From Candidatus Latescibacterota bacterium (GTDB lineage: Bacteria > Krumholzibacteriota > Krumholzibacteriia > JACNKJ01), in NCBI GenBank assembly GCA_020633725.1, contig JACKDC010000002.1:62001-126000 (forward strand): a stretch of 64,000 nt of DNA, read 5' to 3'. Each line of letters starts with the position of its first letter. Positions within the stretch are counted from its first letter, which is position 1. The notes under the pieces were generated by a model. It ran no database searches. It saw only the letters and a program-made list of their open reading frames with translations, and was not told where the DNA came from. Below, piece after piece: positions 16,247 to 26,200 of the stretch. Both the position numbers and the translations under genes were made by a program.

Positions 16247-18969
16247 CGCCCCGCGGGGCGCTCCTGCCGGCGCTGCTCGCCCTCGTGCTCGTGCTGGGGG
16301 CGCGGACCGCGGCCGCGGCCTCGCCCGGTGACGACCCGCGCTACGCCCGCCTCGACGCGCTCCAGCGCGCCTGGCAGGGCGCGCAGGCCCTCGCGCTCAT
16401 CGACAGCCTGCTGCCCGAGGCGCGCGCGCACGCCGACGGCGCGCTGCTGCGCGACCTGCTGCGCCGTCAGGGCGAGATCCGCGTCTCCATGGGCGACGCC
16501 CCCGGCGCCGAGACGCCGCTGCGCGAGTGCCTCGCGCTGTCGCGCGCGGCGGGCGACACGCTGGGCCAGTGCCGCGCCCTTCGCTGGCTCGGGGTCGGCG
16601 CGGAGGGACGCGGGCACCCCGACGAGGCCGCCGCCCTCTACGCCGACCTGCTCGAGCTGGCCGGGTCCGCCGGGGACGCGGCGCACCAGGGCTGGGCGCA
16701 GGTGGGACTCGCCTGGCAGGACTTCCAGTCGGGGCACAACGGCAGCGGCGCGGAGCGCTACCGGCAGGCCATCGCGCACTTCGCCGCGGCGGGCGAGCGG
16801 CGCGGCGGGATCTGGGCCTGGAACGGGCTCGGCATCACCCTCAGCAAGCTGGGGGACTACCCCGGCGCCATGGACTGCTTCCGCCGCGCGGCGGCCGAGG
16901 CCGGGAGCTTCGGCGACGTGGCGGTGGAATCCATGGCACTCAACAACCTCGGGGCGCTCGCCTACGATCTCGGCGATCCCGGCGACGCGGCGCTGCACTT
17001 CACGCGCGCGGCGGAGCTCCAGCTGCGCCTCGGCTACCCCAAGGGCGCGGTGATCCCCGCGCTCAACCACGCGCTCTGTCTGCGGCAGCTCGGCCGCCTC
17101 GACGAGGCCGTCGCCCTGCAGGACTCCCTCCTCTCCACCTGCCGCGCCGAGGGCTGGCCGGACCTCGAAGGCCGCGTGCTGCTGCAGATGGCCGACGAAT
17201 CGCGGCAGGCCTCGCGGCCCCGCGCGTCGGCGGCGCGCTATCGCGAGGCGCTCGCGCTGGGGGAGGCGCTGCCGCCGCGCAACGCCCTCGAGGCGCGCCT
17301 GGGCCTGGCGCAGGCGCTGGCGGCGTCGGAGGGCGAGGCCCGGGCGCTCGAGGCGCTGGAGTCGAGCGCCTCGGCGCTGGCGTCCTGCGACGACCGTCCC
17401 CTGGCCCTTCGCTTCGACGCCGAGCGCGGCCGCCTGCTGCTGGCGCTGGGACGCGCCCGCGCCGCCCTGCAACCGCTGGAGCGCGTCGACGCCGAGGCCC
17501 GCAACCTGGGGCTGGCGGGTTTCCGGGTGGAGGCGCTGGCGCGCGCGGCGGCGGCGCAGCGCGCGCTGGGCAGGCCGGACAGCGCGCGGGTGCTGCTCCG
17601 TCGCGGGGCGGAGGTCTGGGAGGCGGAGCGCAGCCTGCCGCGCGACCCGCAGTGGCGGGAGCAGCGCGGAGCGAGCGGCCACCTGCTCTACACGGATCTC
17701 GCCGCGGCGCTGCTGGCGCCGCGCGAGGGCATGGACGTCGACGCGCGCCGCCGCGAGGCCTTCGACGCCCTGCAGCGCTTCAAGGCGCGCACGCTGCGCG
17801 AGCGGATGCTCGGCCCCGGCCCGCTGGCCGCGCCGGCGCGGCCCCCGCTGACCCTGGACGCCCTGCAGCGCGAGACCCTGCAGCCCGGCGAGCTGCTGCT
17901 CGATCTCTACCTCGGCCCGGAGCGCTCGGTGCTCTTCGCCGTGACCCGCGACGACTGCGAGGCCCTGCTCCTGCCGCCCGAGGCGCCGCTGGCCGAGCGC
18001 CTGCGGGCGCTCTACGGCCTCGTGGCGCGGCCGCCCGTCGCCGGCGCCGGTGACGCCGCGCTCGTGGCGACGGCCGCGGCGGCCCTGCGCGGCCAGCTCT
18101 TCGCGGGCGTCGAGGACCTGCTGGCCGAGAACCCGCGCGTGATCCTGGTGCCGGACGGTCCGCTCAACCTGCTCCCGCCGGCGCTGCTCGACGCGGCCGA
18201 CGCCCCCGCCCACCACTGGCTGCGCGTCCCGGCCGCCGCCGTGCTGGCCCAGCTCCGCGCCGCGCGCCCCGCCCCGGCCCGTCCCCTGCTGGCGCTGGCC
18301 GACGCGTCCGGCGGCCTGCCCGGCGCGCTCCGCGAGGTGGACGATCTGGCCCATCGCTATCGCGACGTGCGCCGCACGCGCCTGTCGGGCGGCGACGTCC
18401 CCGGCCCCGCGCTCGACGCCCTCCGCGGCTGGGGCGTGCTCCACCTCGCCACCCATGCCACGGTGGACGACCAGAACCCCTGGCAGTCCTCGCTCGCCGG
18501 CCTCGGGCTGACGGCGGCGGACATCGCGCGCGGCCGGCTCGACGCCGAGCTCGCCGTACTCGCGGCCTGCGAGTCCGCCGGCGGGCGCACGCTCTCGGGC
18601 GAAGGCGTGCTCGGACTCACCGGCGCCTTCCTCAGCGCCGGCGTGCCCACCGTGCTCGCCACGCTCTGGCCCGTGGACGACGACGCCACCCGCCGTCTCA
18701 TGCGCGAGTTCTACGCGCAGCTCGCGGCCGGCCGGGACGCGGCCGCGGCCCTCGCCGCCGCGCAGGCGGCCCTGCGCGCCGATCCGGCCACGGCGCATCC
18801 CTTCTTCTGGGCCGGCGCCGTGCTCGTGGGGGACGGCGACCGGCACGTCGCGCTCGAAGGCCGTCCCCTCGCGCTGCGCCGCTGGCCGCAGTTCCTGGCC
18901 GGCGCGCTGGGGCTCGTCCTGCTGGCCATCGCGCTGAGGCCGTCGGGAAAATCGGACCACGCAGTGTGA
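16243..18969 (+). CDS. Exported TPR-CHAT caspase-like protease
   Basis: 908 residues; ATG at 16243 overlaps the anti-sigma stop (ATGA). A signal peptide (ALLPALLALVLVLGARTAAAA) is followed by TPR helices to about residue 480, then a linker, then a CHAT domain (about 610-870) of the caspase clan. The catalytic pair is visible: His738 in HLATHAT and Cys776 in LAACES, with GEGVLGLTGAFLSAG and VLATLWPVDD after it. A last hydrophobic helix (LAGALGLVLLAIAL) near the C-terminus should anchor it. CHAT proteases cut specific partners when their TPR part is triggered. Here the likely partner is the co-encoded anti-sigma factor, but this is inference. Confidence 0.88.
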   Translation: MTPRGALLPALLALVLVLGARTAAAASPGDDPRYARLDALQRAWQGAQALALIDSLLPEARAHADGALLRDLLRRQGEIRVSMGDAPGAETPLRECLALSRAAGDTLGQCRALRWLGVGAEGRGHPDEAAALYADLLELAGSAGDAAHQGWAQVGLAWQDFQSGHNGSGAERYRQAIAHFAAAGERRGGIWAWNGLGITLSKLGDYPGAMDCFRRAAAEAGSFGDVAVESMALNNLGALAYDLGDPGDAALHFTRAAELQLRLGYPKGAVIPALNHALCLRQLGRLDEAVALQDSLLSTCRAEGWPDLEGRVLLQMADESRQASRPRASAARYREALALGEALPPRNALEARLGLAQALAASEGEARALEALESSASALASCDDRPLALRFDAERGRLLLALGRARAALQPLERVDAEARNLGLAGFRVEALARAAAAQRALGRPDSARVLLRRGAEVWEAERSLPRDPQWREQRGASGHLLYTDLAAALLAPREGMDVDARRREAFDALQRFKARTLRERMLGPGPLAAPARPPLTLDALQRETLQPGELLLDLYLGPERSVLFAVTRDDCEALLLPPEAPLAERLRALYGLVARPPVAGAGDAALVATAAAALRGQLFAGVEDLLAENPRVILVPDGPLNLLPPALLDAADAPAHHWLRVPAAAVLAQLRAARPAPARPLLALADASGGLPGALREVDDLAHRYRDVRRTRLSGGDVPGPALDALRGWGVLHLATHATVDDQNPWQSSLAGLGLTAADIARGRLDAELAVLAACESAGGRTLSGEGVLGLTGAFLSAGVPTVLATLWPVDDDATRRLMREFYAQLAAGRDAAAALAAAQAALRADPATAHPFFWAGAVLVGDGDRHVALEGRPLALRRWPQFLAGALGLVLLAIALRPSGKSDHAV

Positions 18970-19024
18970 TTCCCTCGCCCTCTCGGGTTCCCACAGCCGA
19001 ACCCATCGCCCAGGGAGGGCAATC

Positions 19025-22000
19025 ATGCCTCGCGCGTCCCGCCTCGCTTCCGGCCTTCGCCTCGCGGCCGCCCTGCTTGCGCTCCTGCTGCTGACCGCTC
19101 CCGCGCCCCGCGAGCAGACGTCCCCCGTTCCCGGCGACTGGTGGACCGAGGTGCAGACCGCGCTCAGCGCGGCGGAGTACCTGCCCGAGGCCATGGACGG
19201 CGGGTTCGGGGCCCCGAATCGCGCGCAGGGGCTGCGCCTGCGCTTCGACGCGGAGGGCGTCAGCGTGTCGCCGCGCCGCGCGTCGGCGGGCGACTGGCGC
19301 TGGGCCTGGCGCACGGCGCGCTGGGGGCGTCCGGCCGCGCTGGCCGAGGCCGGCGCCGTGGGTCCGATCGCCGACGCGCGGCAGATCCACTATGTCCGCG
19401 AGGGCCTGGTCGAGTGGTATGCCAACGGCGAGTCCGGGCTCGAGCAGGGCTTCACGGTGAGCGAGGCGCCCCCGGGGGCGGGGCCGCTCTGCATCGTCGG
19501 CGCGGTGGAGACGTCGCTGGGGTTCGACCCGAGCGCCGACGGCGACGCGCTGCAGTTCGCCGACGCGGACGGCCACGCGCGCCTGCGCTACGACGCGCTC
19601 CGCGCCTGGGACGACGCCGGCCGCGAGCTGCCCTGCCGCATGGCGCTGGCCGACGGCGCGCTGCGCCTGGAGGTGGACGACACCGGCGCGCGCTACCCGG
19701 TGACCCTCGACCCGCTGCTCAGCACGCCCGACTGGCTGGTGCAGGGCGCCATCATGAACGCCGAGCTGGGCTACCGGGTCGCGCCCGCGGGCGACGTGAA
19801 CGGCGACGGCTACGGCGACATCATCGTCGGCTCGCCGGACTACACGAGCAACGGCTGGCTCTTCTACGGGCGCGCGTGGGTGTTCCTCGGCGGGGCCGGC
19901 GGGCCGTCGTCGACGCCGCACTGGGAGGTGACCACCACCCAGGACGGCTGCAAGTTCGGCTACAGTGTGGCCGCGGCGGGTGACGTCAACGGCGACGGCT
20001 ACGACGACGTGCTGGTGGGCGCGCCGGATTACGCCGTCGACTACTACGCCAACGGCGCGGCCTTCCTCTACCTCGGCTCGGCCTCGGGGCTCGACACGAG
20101 CTACGACTGGCGCGAGGACGGCAACGACGTCTACGTCTCCTTCGGGTGGAGCGTGGCCGGCGCTGGCGACGTGAACGGCGACGGCTACGACGACATCCTC
20201 ATCGGCGATCCCTACTACGGCACCACCGGCCGCGCGACGCTCTACCTTGGAGGGTCCGCAGGACCCGACCATACAATCGACTGGGCGGTGGGCATCGCGG
20301 GGCGCAGCGGCAACAGCGTGGCCGGCGCGGGTGACGTCAACGGCGACGGCTACGCCGACATCGCCGTGGGCATCCCCTGGCGGACGGGCACGCTCGGCGC
20401 CGAGGGCGGCTTCCGCGTCTACCACGGCGGCGCGTCGGGGCCCGACACCACGCCCGACTGCGACGTGCTGGGCGACGAGATCGGCGAGTATCTGGGCTAC
20501 AGCGTGGCCGGCGCGGGCGACGTGAACGGCGACGGCTACGCCGACCTGCTCGTGGGCGGCGTCGCGCTGGACGGCTACTACGCCACGCACTCGCGCGTGC
20601 AGCTCTACCTGGGTGGCGCGTCGGGCACGGCCACGGCGCCGGCCTGGGAGATCACCCAGGCCGACCACGGGCAGGCGCTGGGCTACGACATCGCGAGTGC
20701 GGGCGACGTGAACGGCGACGGCGTCGCCGACGTCCTCGTGGGCTGCCGCGGCGACGACTCGGCCGGCAGCGACGCGGGCCGCGCCTGGCTCTACCTGGGC
20801 AGCCTGCAGGGCCTGGCGACCGAGGCCGTCTGGAGCGCCTACGGCGAGGCCGCCGGCGACCTCTTCGGCGCGGTGGCCGGCCTCGGCGACGTGGACGGCG
20901 ACGGCTTCGGCGACGTGCTGGTCGGCGCGCCCGGCATGTCCGACGACCATCCCGACGGCGGCGCGCTCTACTGCTACTGCGGCTTCGCCGACATGCCCAA
21001 GCTCAGCAGCGGCTGGTTCGCGCAGTCGGATCAGGCCGGCGCGCAGCTGGCCTACCGCGTGGTGGGCGCCGGCGACGTGACCGGCGACGGCTTCGACGAC
21101 CTCTGGGTCGCCGCACCCTGGTACGACAACGGCGAGGCGGACGAGGGCGCGGTCTTCCTCTTCCCCGGCGGCCACGCGGGCCTGTCCTACCTGCCGATCT
21201 GGTGGGCCGAGAGCAACCAGGAGAACGCGCACCTCGGCTTCGGCATCGACTGCGCGGGCGACGTGAACGGCGACGGCCTGGTGGACGTCATCGTGGGCGC
21301 GCCGTGGTACGACACGGGCAGCGGCTACAACGGCGCGGCGTTCATGTGGTACAGCCAGCTGGGCGGCATTCCGCTCGGCACGCCGGACAACGCGGACTGG
21401 TCCGTGCTCGGCATGCAGGCCAGCGCCCAGCTGGGCGCCGGCGTCTGCGGCATCGGCGACGTGAACGGCGACGGCTATGCCGACGTCGCCGTGGGCGCGC
21501 CCTACTACGACAACGGCAGCACCGACGAGGGCGGCGTCTGGGCCTACTACGGCGGCCCCGGCGGCCCGAGCGCCGTCAGCGACTGGTTCCACGACACCGA
21601 CAAGGCCAGCACCGGCTACGGCCTGCGCGTCTCGAGCGCCGGCGACATGAACGGCGACGGCTACAGCGACCTGCTCGTCGGCGCGCCGCTCTACGACCAC
21701 CCCGAGACGGACGAGGGCCTGCTCGCCGTCTACCTGGGCGGCGAGGACGGACTGCAGGTGGGCGCGCCCTGGTGGTGGACCGAGAGCGACGAGGCCGGCG
21801 CGCAGCTGGGCCTCGCCATCGACTGCGCGGGGGACGTGAACGCGGACGGCTACAGCGACATCATCGCCGGCGCGCCCTATTTCAACGGAATCCTGACCGA
21901 CGACGGCGTCGCCTACATCTGGCTGGGCGCGGCGACGACGCCGACCACCACGCCGGAGTTCTCGGTGACGGCGGGCCAGGCCTACGCCCACACGGGCACG

Positions 22001-23017
22001 GCGGTGGCCGGCGTGGGCGACGTGGACGGCGACGGCTACGACGACGTGCTCGTCGGCGCGCGCGACTACGACGCGGGCAGCCTCGGCGACGCCGGACTGG
22101 CCTTCCTCTACCGCGGCGAGTCCGGGGGCATCGACCACGGCGCCGCGCCCTGGCTGCTCGAGGGCAATCAGGACGGCGGCGGCGCCGGCAACGCGGTCGG
22201 CGGCGGCGACTTCAACGGCGACGGCTTCGCGGACCTCGTGGTCGGCGCGTCGCGCTACACGCTGGGCCAGGACACGGAGGGCATGGCCTTCCTGTTCTAC
22301 GGCAACGGCGGCCGCGGCCTGTCGCGCACGCCGCGCCAGTGGCAGGTGGACGGCGCGACCCGTCTCGCGCCGCTCGGCCGGAGCACGGAGCTGGACGCCG
22401 TCGCGATCAGCGCCCGCGGCCGCACGCCGGCCGGCCGCGGCCGCGTGCGCCTCGCCGTGGAGGTGAAGCCGCTGGGCACGCCCTTCGATGGCGCGGGGGT
22501 CGTCACCGGTCCCTGGACCTGGACGGGCGCGCCGGGCACCTACGGCAGCACGGTGGATCTCGCGCCGCGGGTGGTGGGCGGACTCGCCGACGACACGCCC
22601 CAGCACTGGCGGCTGCGCCTCGAGACCGAGGACCCGCGCTTCCCGCGCACGCCGTGGTTCGGCCTGCCGTCCAGCGGCGTCAGCCGGACGGCCTTCCGCA
22701 CCAGGAGCAGCGGCACGTCGGTGGAGACCGTGCCGGGCCTGGGCGCGCTGGCGCTGTCGAACCATCCCAACCCCTTCAACCCCGCCACCACTCTGCGCTA
22801 CGCGCTGCCCGCGCAGGCCAGGGTGCGGCTGAGCGTGCACGACACGGCCGGCCGCTGGTTGCGGGATCTTGTCGACGAGACGCAGGAGGCCGGCCCGCAC
22901 ACGGTGCGGTGGAATGGGTGTGATGGGGCGGGCCGGCCCTTGCCTTCCGGCGTCTACTTCGCGCGCCTCGAGGCGGGAGCCTGGAGCGAGAGCCGGAAGC
23001 TGGTGCTTCTCAAGTAG
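19025..23017 (+). CDS. Secreted FG-GAP/VCBS repeat protein with C-terminal sorting domain
   Basis: 1330 residues. Signal peptide at the start (LAAALLALLLLTAPAPREQ). A non-repeat N-terminal domain (about 40-235) is followed by 14 tandem FG-GAP units, each with a calcium-loop motif of the form GDVNGDGYxD, spaced about 61-62 residues (first near 19796, last near 22209), predicting beta-propellers. One loop is degenerate (DVNADGYSD). The C-terminus has a FlgD/Por-type tail: NHPNPFNPATTLRYALP, then GxPLPSGVYFARLEAG and RKLVLLK, used for surface sorting in FCB bacteria. AGGGAGGGC precedes the ATG. It follows the TPR-CHAT gene by 55 nt and may share its operon; no separate promoter was recognised. 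Confidence 0.88.
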   Translation: MPRASRLASGLRLAAALLALLLLTAPAPREQTSPVPGDWWTEVQTALSAAEYLPEAMDGGFGAPNRAQGLRLRFDAEGVSVSPRRASAGDWRWAWRTARWGRPAALAEAGAVGPIADARQIHYVREGLVEWYANGESGLEQGFTVSEAPPGAGPLCIVGAVETSLGFDPSADGDALQFADADGHARLRYDALRAWDDAGRELPCRMALADGALRLEVDDTGARYPVTLDPLLSTPDWLVQGAIMNAELGYRVAPAGDVNGDGYGDIIVGSPDYTSNGWLFYGRAWVFLGGAGGPSSTPHWEVTTTQDGCKFGYSVAAAGDVNGDGYDDVLVGAPDYAVDYYANGAAFLYLGSASGLDTSYDWREDGNDVYVSFGWSVAGAGDVNGDGYDDILIGDPYYGTTGRATLYLGGSAGPDHTIDWAVGIAGRSGNSVAGAGDVNGDGYADIAVGIPWRTGTLGAEGGFRVYHGGASGPDTTPDCDVLGDEIGEYLGYSVAGAGDVNGDGYADLLVGGVALDGYYATHSRVQLYLGGASGTATAPAWEITQADHGQALGYDIASAGDVNGDGVADVLVGCRGDDSAGSDAGRAWLYLGSLQGLATEAVWSAYGEAAGDLFGAVAGLGDVDGDGFGDVLVGAPGMSDDHPDGGALYCYCGFADMPKLSSGWFAQSDQAGAQLAYRVVGAGDVTGDGFDDLWVAAPWYDNGEADEGAVFLFPGGHAGLSYLPIWWAESNQENAHLGFGIDCAGDVNGDGLVDVIVGAPWYDTGSGYNGAAFMWYSQLGGIPLGTPDNADWSVLGMQASAQLGAGVCGIGDVNGDGYADVAVGAPYYDNGSTDEGGVWAYYGGPGGPSAVSDWFHDTDKASTGYGLRVSSAGDMNGDGYSDLLVGAPLYDHPETDEGLLAVYLGGEDGLQVGAPWWWTESDEAGAQLGLAIDCAGDVNADGYSDIIAGAPYFNGILTDDGVAYIWLGAATTPTTTPEFSVTAGQAYAHTGTAVAGVGDVDGDGYDDVLVGARDYDAGSLGDAGLAFLYRGESGGIDHGAAPWLLEGNQDGGGAGNAVGGGDFNGDGFADLVVGASRYTLGQDTEGMAFLFYGNGGRGLSRTPRQWQVDGATRLAPLGRSTELDAVAISARGRTPAGRGRVRLAVEVKPLGTPFDGAGVVTGPWTWTGAPGTYGSTVDLAPRVVGGLADDTPQHWRLRLETEDPRFPRTPWFGLPSSGVSRTAFRTRSSGTSVETVPGLGALALSNHPNPFNPATTLRYALPAQARVRLSVHDTAGRWLRDLVDETQEAGPHTVRWNGCDGAGRPLPSGVYFARLEAGAWSESRKLVLLK
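19467..19480. repeat. GC palindrome, copy 5 (inside FG-GAP gene)
   Basis: CGCCCCCGGGGGCG, coding for a Pro-Pro-Gly-Ala turn in the N-terminal domain. Confidence 0.75.
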
Positions 23018-23103
23018 CAAGCAGTGACCCGACCGTGCGGCGGGATGCCGCAGGCCGTCGCCGCCCGGATCCACCCCCTGTGGTCCGGGCGGTCTTCGTT
23101 GGA

Positions 23104-23132
23104 TTGACGCTCCGCGCCCCCGCTGCTAACTT
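23104..23132 (+). promoter_or_regulatory. Candidate mfd promoter
   Basis: TTGACG, 17 bp, TAACTT, about 95 nt before the ATG at 23227. The rest of the 23018-23226 spacer holds only the leader hairpin described next. Confidence 0.55.
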
Positions 23133-23164
23133 GCCCCCGCGCCGCCAGACGGCGCCGCGAACGC

Positions 23165-23192
23165 AGCCCCCCGGTTTTTACCGGCCGGGGCT
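23165..23192 (+). promoter_or_regulatory. Hairpin in the mfd leader
   Basis: AGCCCC-CCGG-TTTTTA-CCGG-CC-GGGGCT folds as a 10-bp stem with a 2-nt bulge and a U-rich loop, downstream of the predicted start of transcription. It may stabilise or attenuate the mfd message. Confidence 0.45.
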
Positions 23193-23226
23193 AGCTGTGC
23201 GTCGACCCCGGCGAAGGGCTCGCTCC

Positions 23227-26200
23227 ATGGCCATCCTCGACGATCTGCCCACCCTCCACGGCGGCGCCGCCGCGCTGCGCGAGGCTCTGGCCGCCGGCCC
23301 CCAGCGCCGTGTGCTCACCGGGCTCAAGGGTTCGAGCTTGCCGCTGCTGCTGGCGCGGCTGGATCGCGAGCTCGAGGATGACCCCCGCCCCTGGGTGCTG
23401 CTCACCAGTCTCGGCGCCGAGGCCGAAGGTCTCGCCGAGGACCTGCGCACCTTCGGCGCGACGGGCGTGGAGCACTTCCCCGAGCTGGAGATCCTGCCCT
23501 TCGACCGCCACAGCGCCGACCGCAACCTCGTCGCCCGCCGCGTGGAGGTGCTCGACGCGCTGGAGCGCGGCGAGGTGCGCTTCCTCTGCACCAGCGTGCG
23601 CGCCTGGCTGCGCAAGGTGCCGCCGCCAGAGCTGCTGGCCGAGCGGCGCTTCACGCTGCGCCCGGGTCTCGACCTCGATCTCGACGGCCTCGCCGCCCGC
23701 CTCGAGGCCCTGGGCTATCGCAAGGTGGGGCTCGTCACCGAGCCCGGCGACTTCGCGGTGAAGGGCGGGATCGTCGACCTGTATGCCCCCGGGGGCACGA
23801 TTGACGCGCCCCTGCGCCTGGAGTTCTTCGGCGACACCCTCGAGAGCCTGAGGCAGTTCAGCGCCGAGAGCCAGATGAGCACCGGCGCGGTGACCGAGGC
23901 GCGCGTCCTGCCCTGCAGCCAGGTGCTGCTGGCCGAGGAGGATCGCCTGCGCGCGGTCCGCGAGCTGCACAAGCTCTACCCCTCCGAGTCCGTGCTGGTG
24001 GAGGACCTGGCCGCGAGCTTCCTCGAGGGCATCCCCTTCGAGGGCATCGACCGCTACAGCGCCTACTTCGTGCCCGAGGTGCCGCTGGCGCGCTACTTCC
24101 CCGCCGGCCTGCGGCCCGTGCTCCTCGACGAGGGCGCCATCGCCGAGCGCTGGCAGCATCTGGACGACGAGGTGACCCGCCGCCACGCCCGCGCGCTCGA
24201 GAACGACGAGCTGCCGCCGAACGCCGACGCCGCCTACCTCGACCGCGGCGATCTGCAGCGCCTGCTGGACGCGCCGGAGCTGCTCCTCGTGGAGGACGAA
24301 CTCGCCGAGGCCATGGCCAGCCCCCGCGCGCCGGTGCTCAAGTTCGCGAGCAAGAGCCAGCCCGCCTTCGGCAGCAGCGTGAAGGCCCTGCGCGAGGACC
24401 TGGGCCAGCTCGTGGCGGAGGGCTACCGCGTCACCGTGTTCTGCGACAACAAGGGCCAGGCGGACCGTCTCGCCGAGATCCTGAGCGATCACGAGCGGCT
24501 GCTGCACCTGCCCGTGGGCGACCTGCAGCACGGCTTCCTGCTGCCGGACGAGAAGCTGGCCGTCTACACCGATCACGAGATCTTCGACCGCTACAAGCGC
24601 ATCCGCCGCCGGCAGCGGCTCTATCGCGGCGCGGGGCCCGTGCGCGACCGCGCGAGCCTGAAGCCGGGCGACTACGTCGTGCACATCCAGCACGGCGTGG
24701 CGCGCTACCAGGGCATGAAGAAGCTCGACGTCCTCGGCGAGGAGCGCGAGGTCCTGCACCTCAGCTACGCGGACGACCAGCAGCTCTACGTGCCCGTCGA
24801 GCAGATCCACCTGGTGGAGAAGTATTCCAACCAGGAGGACGGCAGCCCCCGCCTCAACCGCCTCGGCGAGAAGGCCTGGATCCGCACGCGCAAGAAGGCC
24901 GAGAAGGCCGTCCGCGAGATGGCCGCCGACCTGCTGCAGCTCTACGCGCGGCGCCAGGCCAGCGGCGGCTTCGGCTTCGGTCCCGACACGCCCTGGCAGA
25001 AGGAGCTGGAGGCCAGCTTCCTCTACCAGGACACGCCCGACCAGGCCCAGGCGGCGCTGGAGACCAAGCAGGACATGGAGCAGGCGCGGCCCATGGACCG
25101 CCTGGTCTGCGGCGACGTGGGCTTCGGCAAGACCGAGGTGGCCATCCGCGCCGCCTTCAAGGCCGTGCAGGCGGGCAAGCAGGTGGCCGTGCTCGTCCCC
25201 ACGACCATCCTCGCCCAGCAGCACCTGCAGACCTTCGCCGAGCGCCTGCGCGAGTACCCCGTGCGCATCGACATGGTCAGCCGCTTCCGCACGAGCGCCC
25301 AGATCAAGGAGACGCTGAAGCGCCTCGCCGCCGGCGAGCTGGACATCGTGGTGGGCACGCACCGCCTGCTCTCGGCCGACGTGGCCTTCAAGGACCTCGG
25401 CCTGCTGGTGGTGGACGAGGAGCACCGCTTCGGCGTCGCCCACAAGGAGAAGCTGAAGCGGGCGCGGGCGGCGGTGGACGTCCTCACGCTCACGGCCACG
25501 CCCATCCCCCGCACGCTGCACATGGCCCTCGGCGGGATCCGCGACGTGTCGCTGATCCGCACGCCGCCGCTGGACCGCCTGCCGGTGCACACGGAGATCG
25601 TCGCCTTCGACGAGGAGACCATGAAGGAGGCGATCCTGCGCGAGGTGGACCGCGGCGGGCAGGTCTACTTCGTGCACAACCGCGTGGAGACGATCACCGC
25701 CATGGCGGCCTTCCTGCAGGAGCTGCTGCCCGATCTGCGCATCGCGGTGGGGCACGGGCAGATGAGCGAGAAGCAGCTGGAGCGGGTGATGGTGGACTTC
25801 ATCGAGGGCGAGTTCGACGTGCTGGTGAGCACGATGATCATCGAGAGCGGTCTGGACATCCCGCGGGTGAACACGATCCTCATCAACCGCGCGGACCGCT
25901 TCGGCCTGGCCCAGCTGCACCAGCTGCGCGGGCGCGTGGGCCGCAGCCGGCAGCGCGCCTACTGCCTGCTCATGATCCCGCGCGACCGGGGCGTCACGGA
26001 CGACAGCCGCCGGCGTCTCGAGGCGCTGGTGGAGCACGACGAGCTGGGCGCCGGCTACAAGCTCGCCCTGCGCGATCTCGAGATCCGCGGCGCGGGCAAC
26101 ATGCTCGGCGCCGAGCAGCACGGCCATCTGACGGCGGTGGGCTTCGACCTCTACCTGCGCCTGGTGGCCGAGGCCGTTCGCGAGCTGCGGGAGGGCAAGA

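Noticed and set aside
16243..18969. TPR-CHAT as a type III-E CRISPR (Craspase) component
   Set aside because: No Cas7-11, crRNA array or other Cas gene is present, and the protein has a signal peptide and membrane helix, unlike cytoplasmic Csx29.
19780..22240. Regular 185-bp repeats as a CRISPR-like or satellite array
   Set aside because: The period is a coding repeat (FG-GAP, about 61 residues), and similarity is in the protein motif rather than in fixed DNA units with unique spacers.
18698..23074. Very long open frame on the minus strand opposite the FG-GAP gene
   Set aside because: GC-rich codon bias keeps the opposite strand open. It has Val/Ala/Arg-rich low complexity and no domain, while the plus strand has clear repeats and a signal peptide. 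Similar long minus-strand frames opposite the RidA/oligopeptidase, CHAT, mfd, kinase and DUF4175 genes were rejected for the same reason.
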